Shown here in pieces: positions 37,845-48,962 of a stretch of DNA of 64,000 nt (the stretch's first letter is position 1; the number at the start of each line of letters is the position of its first letter). This DNA is from Acanthochromis polyacanthus (lineage: Eukaryota; Chordata; Actinopteri; Pomacentridae). The position numbers and the translations under genes were made by a program. Location: the NCBI RefSeq assembly GCF_021347895.1, contig NC_067114.1, positions 30,046,373-30,110,372 on the forward strand. The letters run 5' to 3'. The notes beneath the pieces are model-generated. The model ran no database searches. It was not told the DNA's origin and worked only from the letters and a program-made list of their open reading frames with translations.

Positions 37845-38130
37845 TGAGAGGAGAGAGGATGGAAGAGTTGAAGGAAAAAGGCTCAAGATGAGGAGAAGGG
37901 ATGAAGACAAAGAGGAGAGACAAGGAGCGAGGAAAAAAAGGAGGAGAGAGGGAAGGACACGAGAGGATGAGGAGGAAGAAGAGCGAGGCGAAAATGGAGG
38001 AAGGAAAAAAACGACGAGGAGAGGAGCGAGGTCTGGAGAACGTAGAGAAGCAGAAAGCGTGTTCTGTAGAGGATGCAGAGAACAGAAAAGAAAAAAAAGG
38101 AGAACAAAGGCGAAGAGGAGAAGGGAGGAG
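37845..38130 (+). repeat. long polypurine tract
   Basis: Nearly 290 bases are purine-dominated on the plus strand (GGAGAGAGG, GAAGAAGAG, GGAGGAAGG and A runs). Both strands carry long open frames through it (a 220-codon frame on plus, a 195-codon frame on minus), with predicted proteins of only R/E/K/G or S/L/F/P. This is the expected consequence of polypurine composition. Such tracts can form triplex (H-DNA) structures and may pause polymerases. Confidence 0.75.
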
Positions 38131-38147
38131 TTGGTGGAGAAGACCGG

Positions 38148-38161
38148 ACACCAGGGGGCAG
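38148..38161 (+). promoter_or_regulatory. CTCF core-like motif (13/14)
   Basis: ACACCAGGGGGCAG matches CCASYAGRKGGCRS except for the first base. It sits between the polypurine tract and the CpG-richer block that follows. Confidence 0.4.
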
Positions 38162-38199
38162 TGTTGGGACGAGCTAGAAGGCACCGAGGGACACGACAG

Positions 38200-38425
38200 G
38201 GTGGGGGACGAGTGGGAGGAGCCTCGAGTCCCCCTCCCTCCCCGAAGGATGACGAAAGTCTGAGATTACAAAACATCGAGCGACCCCATTGGTCGGATCG
38301 TTTGGCGTTTTCGTGTGGCGACAGGTTGGCGAGGGGAGGAGCGTCGCGCGGTGATGTCATCGTGACACACATACATCCCTACATAGTGATGCCATGGCGA
38401 CATCTAATCCTGTCTAAGAGAAACC
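38200..38425. promoter_or_regulatory. CpG-richer block with CCAAT and CRE-like boxes
   Basis: CpG words are frequent here (TCGGATCGTTTGGCG, GGAGCGTCGCGCGG). An inverted CCAAT box (CCCATTGGTCGG, about 38284-38295), a CRE-like TGATGTCATCGTGA (about 38351-38364) and an X-box-like GATGCCATGGCGAC (38388-38401) lie close together. This may be a promoter or enhancer remnant; no transcript evidence is visible. Confidence 0.3.
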
Positions 38426-38436
38426 GCCCTGTTGGC

Positions 38437-38438
<2 letters not shown>

Positions 38439-38493
<55 letters not shown>
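38439..38493. repeat. (CA)n microsatellite
   Basis: About 27 uninterrupted CA units. Confidence 0.95.
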
Positions 38494-38496
<3 letters not shown>

Positions 38497-38979
38497 GCCA
38501 CATTTATGTACATACAGCTATACAAACACACTCAACCGTAGCAGCACACACACAACAACGCATTCATGGTATAACACACACTTGGCCCTGGTGTGTGTGT
38601 GTTGTTTTCTGTGTGTGTGTGTGTGTGGGTGTGAGAGAGCGCATGGATGTTTTCGGTGCGTGGAACCGTGCAGCGCGGTGACAGGTGAAGCTTACACGTC
38701 AGCAGACAGGTACTGTTTATTTGCATGTGTGTGTGACCAGCGGCAGACTGTTTGCTCTGGTTCTGGACTCATCAAAAGAAAAGTGAAACTCATGGACATG
38801 AGAAACAACTTTTCTCCCTTTGTCTCAGTTCTGCATCATCGCCGCGGCAACGACCGGCACCACACTGATCCCGAAATGTCAAACCAACAATGAAAGGTCG
38901 CAGCTCCCGTTTTGTCCTCGATGCCACAAACAAAAACACACACACCAGGATGAGGACACACTCTGACACTTCTAAAGTA

Positions 38980-38981
<2 letters not shown>

Positions 38982-39046
<65 letters not shown>

Positions 39047-39049
39047 GTG
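38982..39049. repeat. (TG)n microsatellite
   Basis: About 30 TG units, with one CG interruption near the right end. Confidence 0.95.
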
Positions 39050-39194
39050 CTGGACACCTGCCCAGCTATCTTCCCGCCCCAAAGGTGAGGGTGTGGCCAC
39101 ATGACTCATCAGAATGCGATCAAAGCGTGGAGGAAGCCGTGGGCTAGCAGGCCAGGTGCACAGGAGGTCACAAGTCAAGGGAGGCAGTTCCCAC

Positions 39195-39320
39195 GGCGAC
39201 CAGAGGGAGGAAACGCCGAGAGGATATAAGCTGGGATCAAAGAGTGCTTGTTCGCACGCACACGGTCCGTTTGAAGAGCCCCGCCCCCAGGGTGATAAAC
39301 GAGCCTCCTCATTGGACGGC
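39195..39320 (-). promoter_or_regulatory. candidate minus-strand core promoter
   Basis: Reading the minus strand 5' to 3' there is a CCAAT box (complement of ATTGG, 39311-39315), a GC box (complement of CCCCGCCCCC, 39279-39288) and a TATA-like CTTATATC (complement of 39223-39230). This order and spacing would fit a start near 39195. On the plus strand GATATAAG is the better TATA match, so polarity is uncertain. The hormone-receptor-type array at 39384-39468 would lie about 190-270 bases upstream. No coding exon is recognised downstream. Confidence 0.3.
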
Positions 39321-39383
39321 AGGTCGTAGCGGGTGGAAGCAGTTTGAAAAAGGGGATTTTGATCTGACTGTGATGTCATTAGG

Positions 39384-39468
39384 AGGTCATACTGGGGTCA
39401 CAGCAGGGTCACAGTGATGTCACCGTGGAGTCACTGTGGGGTCACGGTGATGTGTCACAGCGAGGTCA
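39384..39468 (+). promoter_or_regulatory. 11-bp tandem array of RGGTCA-like half-sites (DR5 spacing)
   Basis: Six half-sites start at exact 11-base steps: AGGTCA (39384), GGGTCA (39395), GGGTCA (39406), ATGTCA (39417), GAGTCA (39428) and GGGTCA (39439). Each pair is separated by five bases. After a two-base phase slip a further AGGTCA follows at 39463. Direct repeats of RGKTCA with five-base spacing are the classical binding site of RAR/RXR heterodimers. The array may equally be an 11-bp minisatellite whose unit happens to contain the half-site. Confidence 0.5.
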
Positions 39469-41158
39469 AGTCCCAGCCTCCCATCACTTCACTGTGATCT
39501 GCAGTAAAACGCTGATATTTACTCTTGTTTACAGATAGAGGATGCTGTAGGTTGGACAATTCAGGACATAAAGTCAAGCTCTGGAATTCGTCCTCTAGTT
39601 GAACATCAGGACAGAACCCAACACAGTTCACAGTGTTTATGAACTACAGGGTTAATGTTGACCCCTGCTTTACATTTAGTTTCATTCTTGTCACAAAAAT
39701 GTGTTTTTGTTTTAGGCAGATTTCATTGTCATTAAGTTTTTGTCTAAAACTAAACACCTCGTCTAGATTTTGTGAGGGATATGTTTGTCTAAGTTTTGGC
39801 TCTTTAATTTTTTTGTCTTCAGACACTTTGAGGCCACAGCATCGTTGTTACCGGTTACCATGGTTACAGGTGCTGTTTCCTCGTTTATGTCAAAGTTAAT
39901 AGAAAAGGCTCAGTGTCGCCTCCTTAAATCTTTAAATGAAAATGTGCTGTTCGTATTAGTTTCATGTGCTACTGTACCGGGTTATAGTTTCCTCCAGTGG
40001 GACAGGAGAGCAGGTTGTTTGTTGTTCCGCTGCTGTTATTCTTAATTCATGACCTGGTACTGAAGCCTGGCACCATGTGGAACCTGATAGTGGATTCTAA
40101 CTGATGAGCTCGATGAGGCTCACGCAAACCTGCCGAAAACCTCCTTCCATTCCAGACACATCTAATCAGACAGCAGTGGTGTGAGCGATTACAGTCCACT
40201 TTTTTAGGAATACTACTTGTCGTCTCCTCTTCACATTTACATCTGAGTTAAAAACTAAAGAAGCTACTAAAAACAGCAGTCATTTCTTTCCTAAGCTTTA
40301 ATTTTTACTGCTAAAAGGCTGGGGGTTGATTGCAAATTGTGCTTTTTTTCTGGTTATCTGATTAATTTATGCACTGGGGAATGAATGGTTGTGTGCACAT
40401 TTTGTAGGTGCATTATTTTGAGACAAATATATAAAAAATTATGAATGAAATAGAAAACAACAAAATCAACAAGGATAAGGAGGCAGTTTATATGATTTCA
40501 TCAGCTTTTGGTCACTCTGTTCTCATTGTTTCTGTCATCAAACAGTGTTTTTCACAACTCTGGCTGTAAGTCTATAATGTTGTCAAGCTGCAGAATGAAT
40601 TTGTGATTCGATGCTTCTTTCATGCTTTTATGTGATGAATCAGAATCTGAATGTCTTCACTGACCACTGGACTATACGTGTTTTCAGTTTGATCTCAGCA
40701 TTAAACTTCAAGCTGCACAAATGGTCAACAAGAAGTAATATGTTCCTGTCTCAGCTAAGAATGAAGAGACATCCGGTGTTACCTCAGATTTACAACACAT
40801 CAGAGAAATAAATCATCCATTTGATCAAACTTTAATTATCTAGAATACGGTGCAGCCTCTTTACGTGCTCATGAAAGCAGAGAACTGGTGAAAACTGAGC
40901 TCTCAAATACACTTCATGCATTTATTATGAACATATAGGAAACGTATGGAGTCAAAAACCTGCGTGAGAACATCCACAGAGTAAAACCATGAGGGGAAGC
41001 AGAATGTATTTAAAACAGAGACCTTCTTCACATGCACTTAGGTAATTTCGAAAACGTATTTAGTAAACATTTGCCAGGTGTTCTCTCCTTTTGTCTCTAT
41101 GAAAATACAGGTTTAGGTCCATGAAAAGAGACCTTTTAGAAACTCTATTTTCAATTTT
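39469..41158. other. unique sequence
   Basis: No gene supported. A near-palindromic X-box-like GTTACCATGGTTAC lies at 39854-39867. Confidence 0.4.
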
Positions 41159-41765
41159 ATTGACTACGTTTATATGCCATCAATATTCGGGTTAAGGTCA
41201 ATATTCCGGTTTCTGAAACATTTGGAATAACCCGTTTATGTGCCTAAACAGACAGTTACTCCTGTTTACATGATCAGCGTAATCAATTGGGATATTCCCA
41301 TCCAAACCGAGACGCACAGACAACGTCATGACACGATGCTTTCTGCCGTCAATGAAAGACATTATATTCATGTCTTTTACAATGCTAATAAAGTAGTCCG
41401 TTTCCTCCTCGCTGTGCTGCCGCGTGTGGGTTTCGCCATGTCTGTTTACCTCTCCTTGTGTATTTCCGGCACCAGACGCAGAATACAAGTCGTTGCTGTA
41501 CTCAAAAGACCAAGACTCCTTTCGGATAAAACATGCGCAGAACGCAAATTAATGTTTCTTTCTATGGGGATATTCTGATGCGCGTTTATATTACGAGATA
41601 TTCAGGTTAGAAAAGGAGTAACCCAGGGGTCTTATTCGGGTTTATAAAAACCGGAATATGATCATATTCAGGTTTTTGCGGGTGTTTACATGGCCGTAAG
41701 CAACCGGGTTATTGCTAATATTCCGGTTATGAAAGGGTTATTGACTGCATATAAACGTAGTCAAT
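41159..41765. mobile_element. 607-bp non-autonomous DNA transposon with 19-bp TIRs
   Basis: The ends ATTGACTACGTTTATATGC (41159-41177) and GCATATAAACGTAGTCAAT (41747-41765) are perfect inverted complements. Subterminal AATATTCCGGTT and AACCGGAATAT words recur in both orientations. A 112-codon open frame on plus (41240-41578) shows no transposase motif and I treat it as incidental. Flanking duplications are not clear, so the superfamily is unresolved; short-TSD families such as PIF/Harbinger are possible. Confidence 0.8.
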
Positions 41766-43772
41766 GTAAGACAGGATAATATAAAACTATAGTAGTCCTG
41801 AAGGGAATTCCTTTACCAGATGTAGTAGCTCAGAAAAAACGAAATGACAATAAAAGCAGTTCTAAAAAGTAGAAAAGCAGCAAGATAGAGATACATTACT
41901 CTCAAATAAAGCTGGAATAGAACAGTAAAAACGAATAAATAGTAATCAATAATATTATACATGATGATAAAATATTGCTCCTGAAAAATGAGATGATGTG
42001 AAAACTGAAAGAAGATAAGACTTTTGGAGGCGGTGATGCAAACAGCCACGTTTCCCTCCTGATCAGGTCTTACCCATCACTGCATGTCATGTACAGCTAA
42101 CCTCCTGCTTCATGCTTCCACGTGCATGGCCAGCGCACGTTAAGGGTCAAACAACGTGCGTTTCCACTCATGTTGGTGCAGACAGAGATTATTTCAGAAG
42201 TAATCTTGAAGTGCTGTTATAGACATTATTTTCATTTAAAAATGAAACGTATTAGCGTGGACGTAGCCTGAAGCACATATAACACGTTTCATGAGGCGGA
42301 GGAGACGCATTTATTTATCCGTTCACATAGATTATCAAGTAAATATTTCCTTTCCATGACATGACCCCTGAGGGGCTCCACAGAGTCCCTCGGTTCCACT
42401 AATGCTGCTATAAAAATACAATAAATGTGTGGATGCATGCATAAAAAGCATTAAAGTCCCCGGCAGCACTGACAGACATCTCTAATCTCTATCAGCGCTA
42501 ACATGCTAATCTGCAGAGCGGACTCATTCCTGCTGTGGTCGTTTGAATTTGATCTATTTCCTTTAATCGTGTTTCCAGGATTTGGTCACTTTGCCTCGTT
42601 TGCAGAGGATTCAAGTCTATAAGGTTTTATTGCTGATATGAATGCTGTAATCACAAGCAGGAGGAGGGTTCTGTTGTTCTGATGGAATGTTTTCTGTTGG
42701 TACCGAAGCGTTGAAATGAGCAGAATGAGGTGCAGCAGTTCACTTTAACTTCACATTTATCACAGTTAAAGACAAAAACCAGTGATGATAGAAGTATAAA
42801 GCTTTAGAAAACGCTGAAAAGATATAAGGTTTATACATTTTAAACGCAAGTATTGTTGCTTTTGATTGTTTACACTCACACAGACTTTTTCTTGTAGTCA
42901 GTGAAACTAGACTTGGAGCTGAAAGTCAGTTTTGTCAGTTAGTGGCAGCAGAATGTGTGAATGTGGGATTCACTGTGTTTATGTGATGGTTACACACTGA
43001 TATGTATACAGATGAGGATGTTATATCATACAACAGCAATCAAAATAGTAACATTCTATTAGCGCTTCACAATAAAACAAAGGTCAAATTACACAAATAA
43101 TGAAAACAAATTCAACAAATTTGTCAACCTCTGAGAGATTTTTGAAGTCCGTGGATCTTGCATACATTTTTATTAAAAGTTTTTAAAAAACTAATGTTTT
43201 TATGTTAATTATGATCATGTCTTTAAAAAATCCACAATTATTTATTATGGAAGCAATCACATATTAATAAAAACTGACTAGATTTCACTAAAATGTCAAC
43301 TAAATAACCGTCTGAATTTAACACCAACCACCTTCTAATGAGCTAAACAATAATAAAATGAGCTGATTCAGGAATAGTTTGGATTGTGTTCTTTTATTAA
43401 GGTGAGGTAATCATGACAGATATTTCTTTTTTGGCAATATATCAAATCTTATATGGAAAATAACTAATTAAATCCCTTTCCACTAAGTTCCCCGTTCCAA
43501 AAACTCCTCTCCAGGAAGTGTGTTGATTCCAGATCACATGACCTGCTCCACATGATGTCATTTCCTCCTCAAGAAAAGACTGGCCAGACTCCAAGGCTTT
43601 CTGACTTATTTAGTATAAAGTAGTCAACAGGTTTACTATGATATCTGTAGAAATCAGTTGTATATATAGTACTTCGAAGAATCTTTCTCTAAAATGCCAT
43701 GTGGTGTTTGGTTAAAGGCGGCCATGTTGGTTTTGGGCCTGAAAACAACAAAAATATCAACTAGACGAGCCT
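41766..43772. other. unique sequence, possible conserved element
   Basis: The segment about 42390-42660 contains TATAAAAATACAATAAATG, CGCTAACATGCTAATCTGC and similar homeobox/POU-like words and is a candidate conserved non-coding block. No exon is supported. Confidence 0.35.
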
Positions 43773-43786
43773 CCAGTAGAGGGCAG
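43773..43786 (+). promoter_or_regulatory. CTCF core motif candidate (14/14)
   Basis: CCAGTAGAGGGCAG matches CCASYAGRKGGCRS at all positions. Confidence 0.5.
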
Positions 43787-44284
43787 AACCTCGCCCATGC
43801 ATGGTACTCTGTATCAATTTAGATCATCCTACGTATATCCCTTCCTACTTGATCTGCTGACCTCTAACTCCACAACTAAGCAGGGGACCTTAGACTGATC
43901 TTCAGTGCCAAGTTTGAATATCCTGACTTCAGCACTTGCAGAGATATCTGACCGGACATACACACATTACCCAGCCAGATACCGAAGCGAATGCAGTAAC
44001 CCCGCTGATGTACGTCAGGCGTGGTTAACTATGATACAAAAAGTCCCACAATTATATACTGACCCAGATGAAAACTGCTTTCCTTTACAAATAAACCCAT
44101 AAATATATTTCATTATAGACCAGCCTTTAACCAGCGATGCAGTGTAATGTGGATGATACAATAAAGGGAAATAAGAGGAGCTATTTAGCTTTAAATTCAC
44201 TGCATGAGGAACCACAGCTGTATGTACAGGTTGATTATCTAAGATCATCACGCCCTATGGAGGGTGGGGTGTGGTACTCCGGTG
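43787..44284. other. possible dispersed repeat, class unknown
   Basis: The stretch 43840-44010 (GACCTCTAACTCCACAACTAAGC ... TTTGAATATCCTGACTTCAG ... GAGATATCTGACCGGACATAC) recalls a repeat seen in other teleost genomes, but I see no termini or second copy here. The 65-codon frame through it has no recognised domain. Confidence 0.3.
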
Positions 44285-44323
44285 AGGGCACTGAGGGGTC
44301 ATGACGGGGTCGTGGAGGGTTCA
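44285..44323 (+). promoter_or_regulatory. second DR5-like half-site array
   Basis: Four hexamers begin at exact 11-base steps: AGGGCA (44285), GGGTCA (44296), GGGTCG (44307) and GGTTCA (44318). The second and fourth fit RGKTCA exactly; the first and third deviate by one base. The spacing is the same as at 39384-39444. Confidence 0.4.
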
Positions 44324-45919
44324 CTGTGAGCTTTCAGCCAATCGGATACGAGGAGGAAGCTGCAGCACACAAACATTACTCTGACTGAGCTTTCCTGATG
44401 ATTATGGAGCAGTATTTGACCTGCTGCATGCTCTCTCAGTCCTTACAGAGGCGCACTATTTGGCAAAGCGTAACACCTCCATACTGCCAACACAACATAA
44501 GTCTGTCAGCGTGCACATTAACACTGTGCACGTGTTTATATCCACATTAACAGCACTCAGCAGTGTCGACAGTAAACGCCGGCCTTGTTCAGCTGATTTT
44601 GTGATGATTATAGTAATCAGGAGCTGCAGGGATAAAGTGGAAATAATACAGAAGGAGGAAACAGAAAGAGAAGCAGGGATGGTGGAGGCTCCAAGAAAAG
44701 CAGGTAGCTGTACGGAGAAAAGGCTGCAGATGGAGCTGCCAAGTTTCCATGAATGGAGTCTTCTGTTCAAGAACGAAGCGTGTCCTGTTTTTATAAGACC
44801 AGAGAAATTAGAAGAGAGAAAAATAGATTTAAGGTTGGACTTAACTGTGTAGGAAATCTGCCTGAGTGAATAGTTGAAGGTAATTATTCTGATTACATCT
44901 CGTGCTACAGGATTTCTTTTTTAAATCTATTTAACAACTTATTTGATCAGGATTTTAAAGTGTCTGCCTCTATTAGGTGAGCTGATGTTAGACTAATATA
45001 AAACATGGATACAAACTCAGTCAGAAATTCACATTCACACCTTCTACAGATTTTTATTGAATGCACAGTTTATGCCACTGTTTAGAGTATTTTAACAGCA
45101 CAAAAGAAAAATGTGCAGAAAACCAGAACCACAGCCAAGCAAACATAAAACAGATAATGCCAGAATTACAATGCATATGTAGTTATTTAAATATTTTATT
45201 TAGATTTTGACCAAATTTAAGATTTGTCTTAATTTTATTCTGCTGTTAGCAAACTTTTGAAGGACATTAAACATACAAACAGACATTATCATTGTAGTAA
45301 CCCCACATGTTTTGTTAGAAATCAAAGTTTTGAGTCATCTGTGTTTTATTACAGGCATTTAAATGCATTTTGGATCAGTTGGGCTAAAATATTTCGAGGT
45401 TTTTGAGCCTGTAATTAATGATTGTGGTAAAAAAAAAATATGATCATACGCTTCAAGAGATTTTTTATTTCTGTTCATTTGAACCCGGAAATATAAAATA
45501 TATCTTCTTTTATTGACTTTTAAAACAACACTTGCATTTATTGAAAATGTCAAAATGTCTACTTTTAACCCTTAAATATGAACATTTGGGATTTATAAAT
45601 ATTTTTGCACAGGTGTGTTTTATTTTTCTCCATGACACCTGCAGGATTCAGTAATAAAACATGCACTGAATGGCATTTTTGCACCTGAACTTTCAAAAAC
45701 ATGCATTCAAATTACAACTAATATATTAAATATGTAAGTAATTTATATGCATTTATACTGCGGGGTTGAAAGAAGAGAGATAGAGTAGAATTAAAGGGCA
45801 CACAGTGAGAGATCAGGTGTAAATGCAGCGGAGGAGAAGGTAAACTCCTGCTCCCATTCACCTGTCAGTCACACGTTTAAGCTAACAGAACCACACCCGA
45901 TTCCAGAGCCGTGAGTCAT
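44324..45919. other. unique sequence
   Basis: A 130-codon open frame (44460-44852) on plus and a 104-codon frame on minus overlap; neither shows a recognised domain or codon-level signature, and I do not call a gene. Confidence 0.4.
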
Positions 45920-45995
45920 GAACACACAACCTCATGCACTCTGGGAACACACAACCTCATGCACATGGGAACACACAACCTCATGCACTCTGGGA
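45920..45995. repeat. three-copy minisatellite
   Basis: GAACACACAACCTCATGCAC occurs three times in tandem, followed by TCTGG or ATGG, giving a unit of 24 to 26 bases. Confidence 0.85.
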
Positions 45996-46143
45996 CAGAC
46001 GCTGCTTCAGATCTGAGCTGGAAAACTACTGAGAGCTCAGCAGCAACTTCACTCTGATGCAAGGAAACAAGTGGATCAGTCTGACAGAACTACTCACTAC
46101 CAGAATGGACCTGCTGCAGAGTGTACGTGACACAAAACACCAT

Positions 46144-46145
<2 letters not shown>

Positions 46146-46206
<61 letters not shown>
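46146..46206. repeat. (TG)n microsatellite
   Basis: About 30 uninterrupted TG units. Confidence 0.95.
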
Positions 46207-46208
<2 letters not shown>

Positions 46209-48364
46209 CTGCACACTTTATACACACTTCAGATGTTCACCCCTGCTTTATATCTGGCCTCTGATTGGCTGACTGACAGCAAAGGGACCAGTCATGTGGA
46301 AGCTGATGGGAGCAGACTGTGATGTAGTTCCTCTGGTTGAACTGTGGGGGGCAGTGCAGTGTGACGCTGTGCAAATGTGTGTGAGTGTGTGTGAGTCTCT
46401 TTGGGAGTAGACATAACTCTTCCATTGCCACTGGTGGGATTTTTGGAGGAATCGATCTATCTCATTTTTCTGTCTCTGGAGTGAGAGGAAACAGATCGAG
46501 GTAGAATTTATGACGCTCTCTCCCCCCGTCTGTCACTTTCCCATGCAGCCACTAGGGGCAGTGTGGTCCAGCCTTATCTGAAAACCTCCACCTGAGGATG
46601 ACGGACCCTTTGGCAGCTGTAAGATGATACATGAAACAGGATGTAGTCATATTTCTACCTCTTCAGAGTATCACGGTGTCGGAGCTTTGGGGTTATTTCC
46701 ACTGTGAAATACTGTCGACTTTCAGCCGGTGGTCCTGAACTTCCAGGCAAAAGTAACCGCTTTAAAAGAGAGAATGAGTCTCTGCTTGATTTGTATGCAG
46801 CTTGTGAAGGGAGACGCTGCTTTCTTTTGAGGTTTATCAAGTCCAAAAAGAGATCAAGAAGCACCTGTGATTTTAAGGCTACATCAGTGTGAATGACTGA
46901 CATCTGCATGAGTGAACTGCATGAGCTAATCTTTACCAGAAAATACATAAAAACATGTAAAAGTCAACATGAAACCAGTGATTTTAAAGCATTATTAGGC
47001 TTGTAAATAGTAGACTTAAGGAATGTAGTGTTTCACTTGCCTAAATTTGCAAGATTTTTTCAAGAAGCATATCAAAAAGCTGAAATTGAATGCAGGAAAG
47101 GCCATTTCTGTTCATGGTTTAAAATCCTACATTTCCCATAATGCAACAGATTAATGTCTCTTAGTTAGAGCCTCCATGTCTGAAAAACACCAGATGCCTG
47201 TTTGTAACTTGTTGACCCACTGACATTACCAGAAGTAGTTTAAATATTTCTAAATCTCTTTCTTCTATTTTAGGTGAACAACCCTGTAAATAATCTTATT
47301 TAAGTGTCACTGCTATCGGCTATTAGGAGATAAAACACAAACAAATGTGTTTCCAGCAGATCCAGATATTTTATTGTCTGCAGTTAAGGCCAAATTTATA
47401 ATTACAGACTCTTAAAATGAGGAAAAAGTGCAGAATTTTTAATAAAGTGCAATATTAGGAACCCTGTAAGTGTATAAATATGGATGTATCCTTATTTTTG
47501 ATAAAAAAAAAACAGTCTTTGATTGACGTTTTCCCATATTTGAGACCTCTAACATCAGTTTAATTTGAAATGTGGCAAATACAGCAATTTTTTTGCAGTT
47601 TTCCCATGCCAAAATAGTGATGTGGACTCATAACATGGACCACATAAACTGGCATGTATAGCAGCCTCTGTATTGTCATTTTATGTGCAATATTTCAAGT
47701 TGCTTCCCTGTTATAATCTTGTTGAAATTTAACAACATATAAGGCTTAATTTGCCCTATGAATGATCTTATCTGTCTATATTTGAGATGAACGCTGAGCA
47801 GAGAAATGGAGCTGAACACTCCTGCCGATAAATCTCATGTTTAATGAAACGCATAATGCTGAGCGCCAAAACAACAAGAGCAGTGAAACGAGATATCAAT
47901 GCTGCGCTAAAAGCAACAAAAGAAAACAATGCAAAAGAGCCATCAGTTCACAGTGGATTTACATTTCATTTATTTGCAAAAAGGAAATCCCCAAATCATT
48001 TCAATATCTCTGTTGATCTTAACGTCAGGCTTGTAGAGTCTTTCCCTCCTTGTGGATGGAGATGGATGGTGACAGAACATTTTGCTATCAGATGGATTCT
48101 AGACCTCAGATCCTGCTGCTCTGTCTTCATCCTTGTTGGTGGTGAATCCAGACACTTCTTGAAAGCACGGTCTGACCCTGAATGTCGTTGTAAAGCTGTG
48201 GTGGCTTCTTGTTCATGCCTGACTCCTGTTGAATCCCAGAAATTAAAACTAACTGCTGTAATGCAGCTATTTGGTAAAATGCCATGTTGTAAGTTTCGTA
48301 AATGATGGCAAACTTCTTCTACTCTAGTACTGAAGTAGGCTAGGTAGACGTGTGTTTCGATACA
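46207..48364. other. unique sequence
   Basis: A 153-codon open frame (47844-48305 plus) and a 133-codon one on minus overlap. Neither shows a domain I recognise, and mutually overlapping frames argue against coding. Confidence 0.4.
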
Positions 48365-48378
48365 CTGCCCCCTGCAGA
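48365..48378 (-). promoter_or_regulatory. CTCF core-like motif, minus strand (12/14)
   Basis: Read on the minus strand, TCTGCAGGGGGCAG departs from CCASYAGRKGGCRS at two positions near its start. This is the only minus-oriented candidate noted. Confidence 0.25.
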
Positions 48379-48489
48379 TTGGGAGGACACGCCGCATGGA
48401 GTGTCAAGTCAGGCACATTCTCTCGAGCGGATTTCCAAGTGTCTCATTTTCATGTGTCACGTTCGTGGTGAAATCATAACCCCGCCTTT

Positions 48490-48805
48490 AGTCTCCACCA
48501 ACAGTTGAGAAAGATGTCTGGATCTTTAGCCGCTTAACGCTCAGCTTACTGTGTTTGTCTGAGCGGGTAGAGCGCAGTCGGTTTACAGAAACTTCTAACT
48601 AAAAACAGCCACCTGCTGCTGAAAGCCTGATGAGAGCTGAGAGACTCAATCAGAACAGCGTTGGTCGGGGCTGTTCAACCAAACAAAGAGTTTAACAGCT
48701 TTAAGCACAAGAAAAATTACAGCGATAGATGAAAATTCACTGTTGGTTCTATGAATGACCACGGATCAATACTTCATATAAAACATATTGATTAGTGCAG
48801 CTTTA
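48490..48805 (+). mobile_element. dispersed teleost repeat, class unassigned
   Basis: The series CTGGATCTTTAGCCGCTTAACGC ... CTGAGCGGGTAGAGCGCAG ... CAGCCACCTGCTGCTGAAAG ... AATTCACTGTTGGTTCTATGA ... GATTAGTGCAGCTTTAA is a sequence I recall as a common teleost repeat. No coding capacity or terminal structure is visible, so class cannot be stated. CTGAGCGGGTAGAGC recalls a Pol III A box but no B box follows at tRNA spacing. Confidence 0.4.
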
Positions 48806-48928
48806 ATGAATCTGGTTGTTTTATAAACATGAAACCAGATCAGGACTCAGCCCCAAGTGGACCGTAAAGATGGACGTTATTCAAAGGATGACACGTCTTC
48901 ATGACAGGTCAGAGCGTGTCAGCGTGTT

Positions 48929-48962
48929 ACATGGCTCTAACATGGCTCTAACATGGCTCGGG
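48929..48962. repeat. short 12-bp tandem repeat, about three units
   Basis: ACATGGCTCTA is repeated with the last unit ending ACATGGCTCGG. Confidence 0.8.

Noticed and set aside
37777..38439. 220-codon Arg/Glu/Lys-rich frame (plus) and 195-codon Ser/Leu-rich frame (minus)
   Set aside because: Both are composition effects of the polypurine tract; they overlap on opposite strands and have no recognised domain.
41240..41578. 112-codon frame inside the 19-bp-TIR element as a possible transposase
   Set aside because: No DDE or helix-turn-helix motif; the element at 607 bp is too short to be autonomous.
44456..44852. 130-codon plus frame with a Glu/Lys-rich middle
   Set aside because: No recognisable family and an overlapping minus frame of 104 codons; length alone is not convincing in 64 kb.
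46549..46562. CTCF-like CCACTAGGGGCAG
   Set aside because: One G short in the core, which breaks the consensus.
47844..48397. Overlapping 153-codon (plus) and 133-codon (minus) frames
   Set aside because: Mutual overlap, no domain, no splice structure; possible but unsupported as coding.
48550..48575. Pol III A box at CTGAGCGGGTAGAGC suggesting a second SINE
   Set aside because: No B box (GGTTCGANTCC) follows at the right distance.
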